A stretch of DNA of 10,984 bases, taken from the NCBI GenBank assembly GCA_963974055.1, contig CAXBCP010000066.1, positions 1 to 10,984 on the forward strand, given 5' to 3'. Numbering within the stretch: position 1 is the stretch's first letter; each line of letters opens with the position of its first letter. A program made the position numbers and the translations under genes. The notes under the pieces are model-generated. The model searched no databases and was not told the origin of the DNA. It saw nothing but the letters and a program-made list of their open reading frames with translations. The DNA is from CAXBCP01 sp963974055 (GTDB taxonomy: Bacteria; Pseudomonadota; Alphaproteobacteria; MPNO01; UBA830). Below are positions 9,921 through 10,984 of the stretch, one piece after another.

Positions 9921-10984
9921 CGGCTCGGGGATCCAGTGGACCAACGCGACCTGGAACATCGTTACCGGCTGTTCGGTGAAATCCGCCGGTTGCAAAAACT
10001 GCTACGCGATGAAGCTGGCGGGCGGGCGGCTGCGGCATATCCCGTCGCGCGAAGGGCTGACCGTCGAGACGAAAAACGGGCCGGTGTGGAACGGCGAGGT
10101 CCGGTTCAACGCGGAATGGCTCGACCAGCCGCTGCGCTGGAAACGGCCGCGGCGGATATTCGTGTGCGCGCATGGCGACCTGTTTCACGAAAACGTGCCG
10201 CCCGACTGGATCGACCGGGTGTTCTCGGTGATGGCGGTCGCGAAGCAGCACCAGTTCCAGGTGCTGACCAAGAGGTCGGACCGGATGCGGGATTACCTGC
10301 GGCGCCGGGCCGGGCGTGGTGGCGGGGCGTTCTGCCGCGTGAGAGACGACCGCAATCTTGGGCGCGTCGAGTGCAAAATGCATTGGGATATGCCGTTGCC
10401 GAATGTCTGGCTCGGCGTGTCCGTCGAAAACCAGGAGACGGCGGACGAGCGGATACCCGACCTGATGGAAACGCCGGCGGCGATCCGCTGGATTTCCCTC
10501 GAGCCGGCGCTGCGCCCGGTCGATTTGTCGGCGTGGGTACCCTCTGTCACGGTGCCGAACTGCCGGCACATCGACCAGCCTGAAATGCGCGCGCTGTTCT
10601 TTGCGGCCGCGCGCGATATCCGGCACGAACGCCACCCGGAACGGCCCGGCCTCGACTGGATCGTCGCCGGGGGCGAAAGCGGGCCGAATGCGCGGCCGGG
10701 GGTGGACGCGAACCATTACCGCGCGCTGCGCGACCTGTCCGCCGCCGGAATGGTGCCGTTCTTTTTCAAACAGTGGGGACGGTGGTGGATCGCGGAAAGC
10801 GCGCCGGACGCCAACCGGCACGGCCTGCCGCTGGTCTTTCCCGACGGCGAGACGTTCGAGGTCTGTTCGGACGCGACCGACATTATTCTGTCGGGCGCGC
10901 AGGATCATCGCGGCGCGCCCCTGCGCCTGTGGCGGCAATATTACGCCTCCGGCGACGGGCGGCTGATGCGCAAGGCGCAGGCGG
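9913..10984 (+). CDS. Gp37/Gp68-family (DUF5131) three-cysteine phage protein, 3' end cut off
   Basis: The frame from the ATG at 9913 is open to the right edge (357 codons) and the stop lies outside the window. It opens with GIQWTNATWNIVTGCSVKSAGCKNCYA, the hallmark of the phage Gp37/Gp68 family: Cys20-x6-Cys27-x2-Cys30, a cysteine cluster resembling that of radical-SAM proteins. Other family landmarks are LGVSVENQ from residue 167, GGESGPNARPG from 253 and FFFKQWG at 283-289. The last visible residues (RLMRKAQA) correspond to the GKKAAG-like end of relatives, so I expect only about 15-20 more residues. Proteins of this family are common in phages and mobile elements; the reaction is unknown. 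Its ATG overlaps the previous gene by 8 bases. Confidence 0.88.
   Translation, partial: MADGSGIQWTNATWNIVTGCSVKSAGCKNCYAMKLAGGRLRHIPSREGLTVETKNGPVWNGEVRFNAEWLDQPLRWKRPRRIFVCAHGDLFHENVPPDWIDRVFSVMAVAKQHQFQVLTKRSDRMRDYLRRRAGRGGGAFCRVRDDRNLGRVECKMHWDMPLPNVWLGVSVENQETADERIPDLMETPAAIRWISLEPALRPVDLSAWVPSVTVPNCRHIDQPEMRALFFAAARDIRHERHPERPGLDWIVAGGESGPNARPGVDANHYRALRDLSAAGMVPFFFKQWGRWWIAESAPDANRHGLPLVFPDGETFEVCSDATDIILSGAQDHRGAPLRLWRQYYASGDGRLMRKAQA

Noticed and set aside
1..10984. CRISPR array, insertion sequence or rRNA
   Set aside because: No regularly spaced identical repeats with unique spacers, no transposase motifs with terminal inverted repeats, and no rRNA-like conserved stretches were seen.

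Overview
The window looks like the left end of a prophage, or a prophage-like integrative element, in a high-GC alphaproteobacterium. This rests on the strong GC bias, a Myb/GcrA-type helix-turn-helix protein, a ParB-like protein and a compact phage immunity region. The exact host cannot be named from the sequence.

Bases 1-664 are probably host chromosome. They hold a 12-bp tandem repeat, a possible leftward ORF running off the left edge, and a small leftward membrane-protein gene (348-470) with a good promoter. Bases 665-710 are the 3' half of a tRNA-Thr(GGT) gene on the minus strand without its 5' half, which is a typical attachment-site junction. The integrase gene starts immediately inside it. 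The element therefore extends rightward, and the reconstituted tRNA-Thr is expected at its far end, outside this window.

Bases 730-4535 form a leftward block: a Myb-like DNA-binding protein, a tiny membrane protein, a large ParB-like protein with a Lys/Ala-rich tail, an excisionase-like protein and a tyrosine integrase. The integrase has a TTG start with a strong ribosome binding site nested inside the excisionase-like gene. Bases 4829-6517 are a rightward, less GC-rich insert that looks like cargo: a 56-aa helical protein, a Cys-rich zinc-ribbon-like protein and a two-TM pentapeptide-repeat protein. Bases 6532-7518 are three overlapping leftward early genes of unknown function.

Bases 7519-8424 are a lambda-like immunity region. 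A short XRE repressor gene is flanked by divergent promoters. Each promoter has a TTGAC-type -35 box with a palindrome of consensus TGAGGA-N4-TCCTCA in its spacer, and a third copy lies at the repressor's own 5' end. The leftward leader can fold into a three-way-junction RNA. Rightward from 8425 runs the early operon: a Cro-like protein, a disputed sense/antisense region (8655-9080), an RMF-like protein, a small membrane protein, a small helical protein and a Gp37/Gp68-type (DUF5131) three-cysteine protein that is cut by the right edge.

The parts not explained by ordinary phage biology are the inverted-orientation cargo insert, a 15-bp near-palindrome found just upstream of parB and again 3.1 kb away, the structured leader RNA, and the sense/antisense region.
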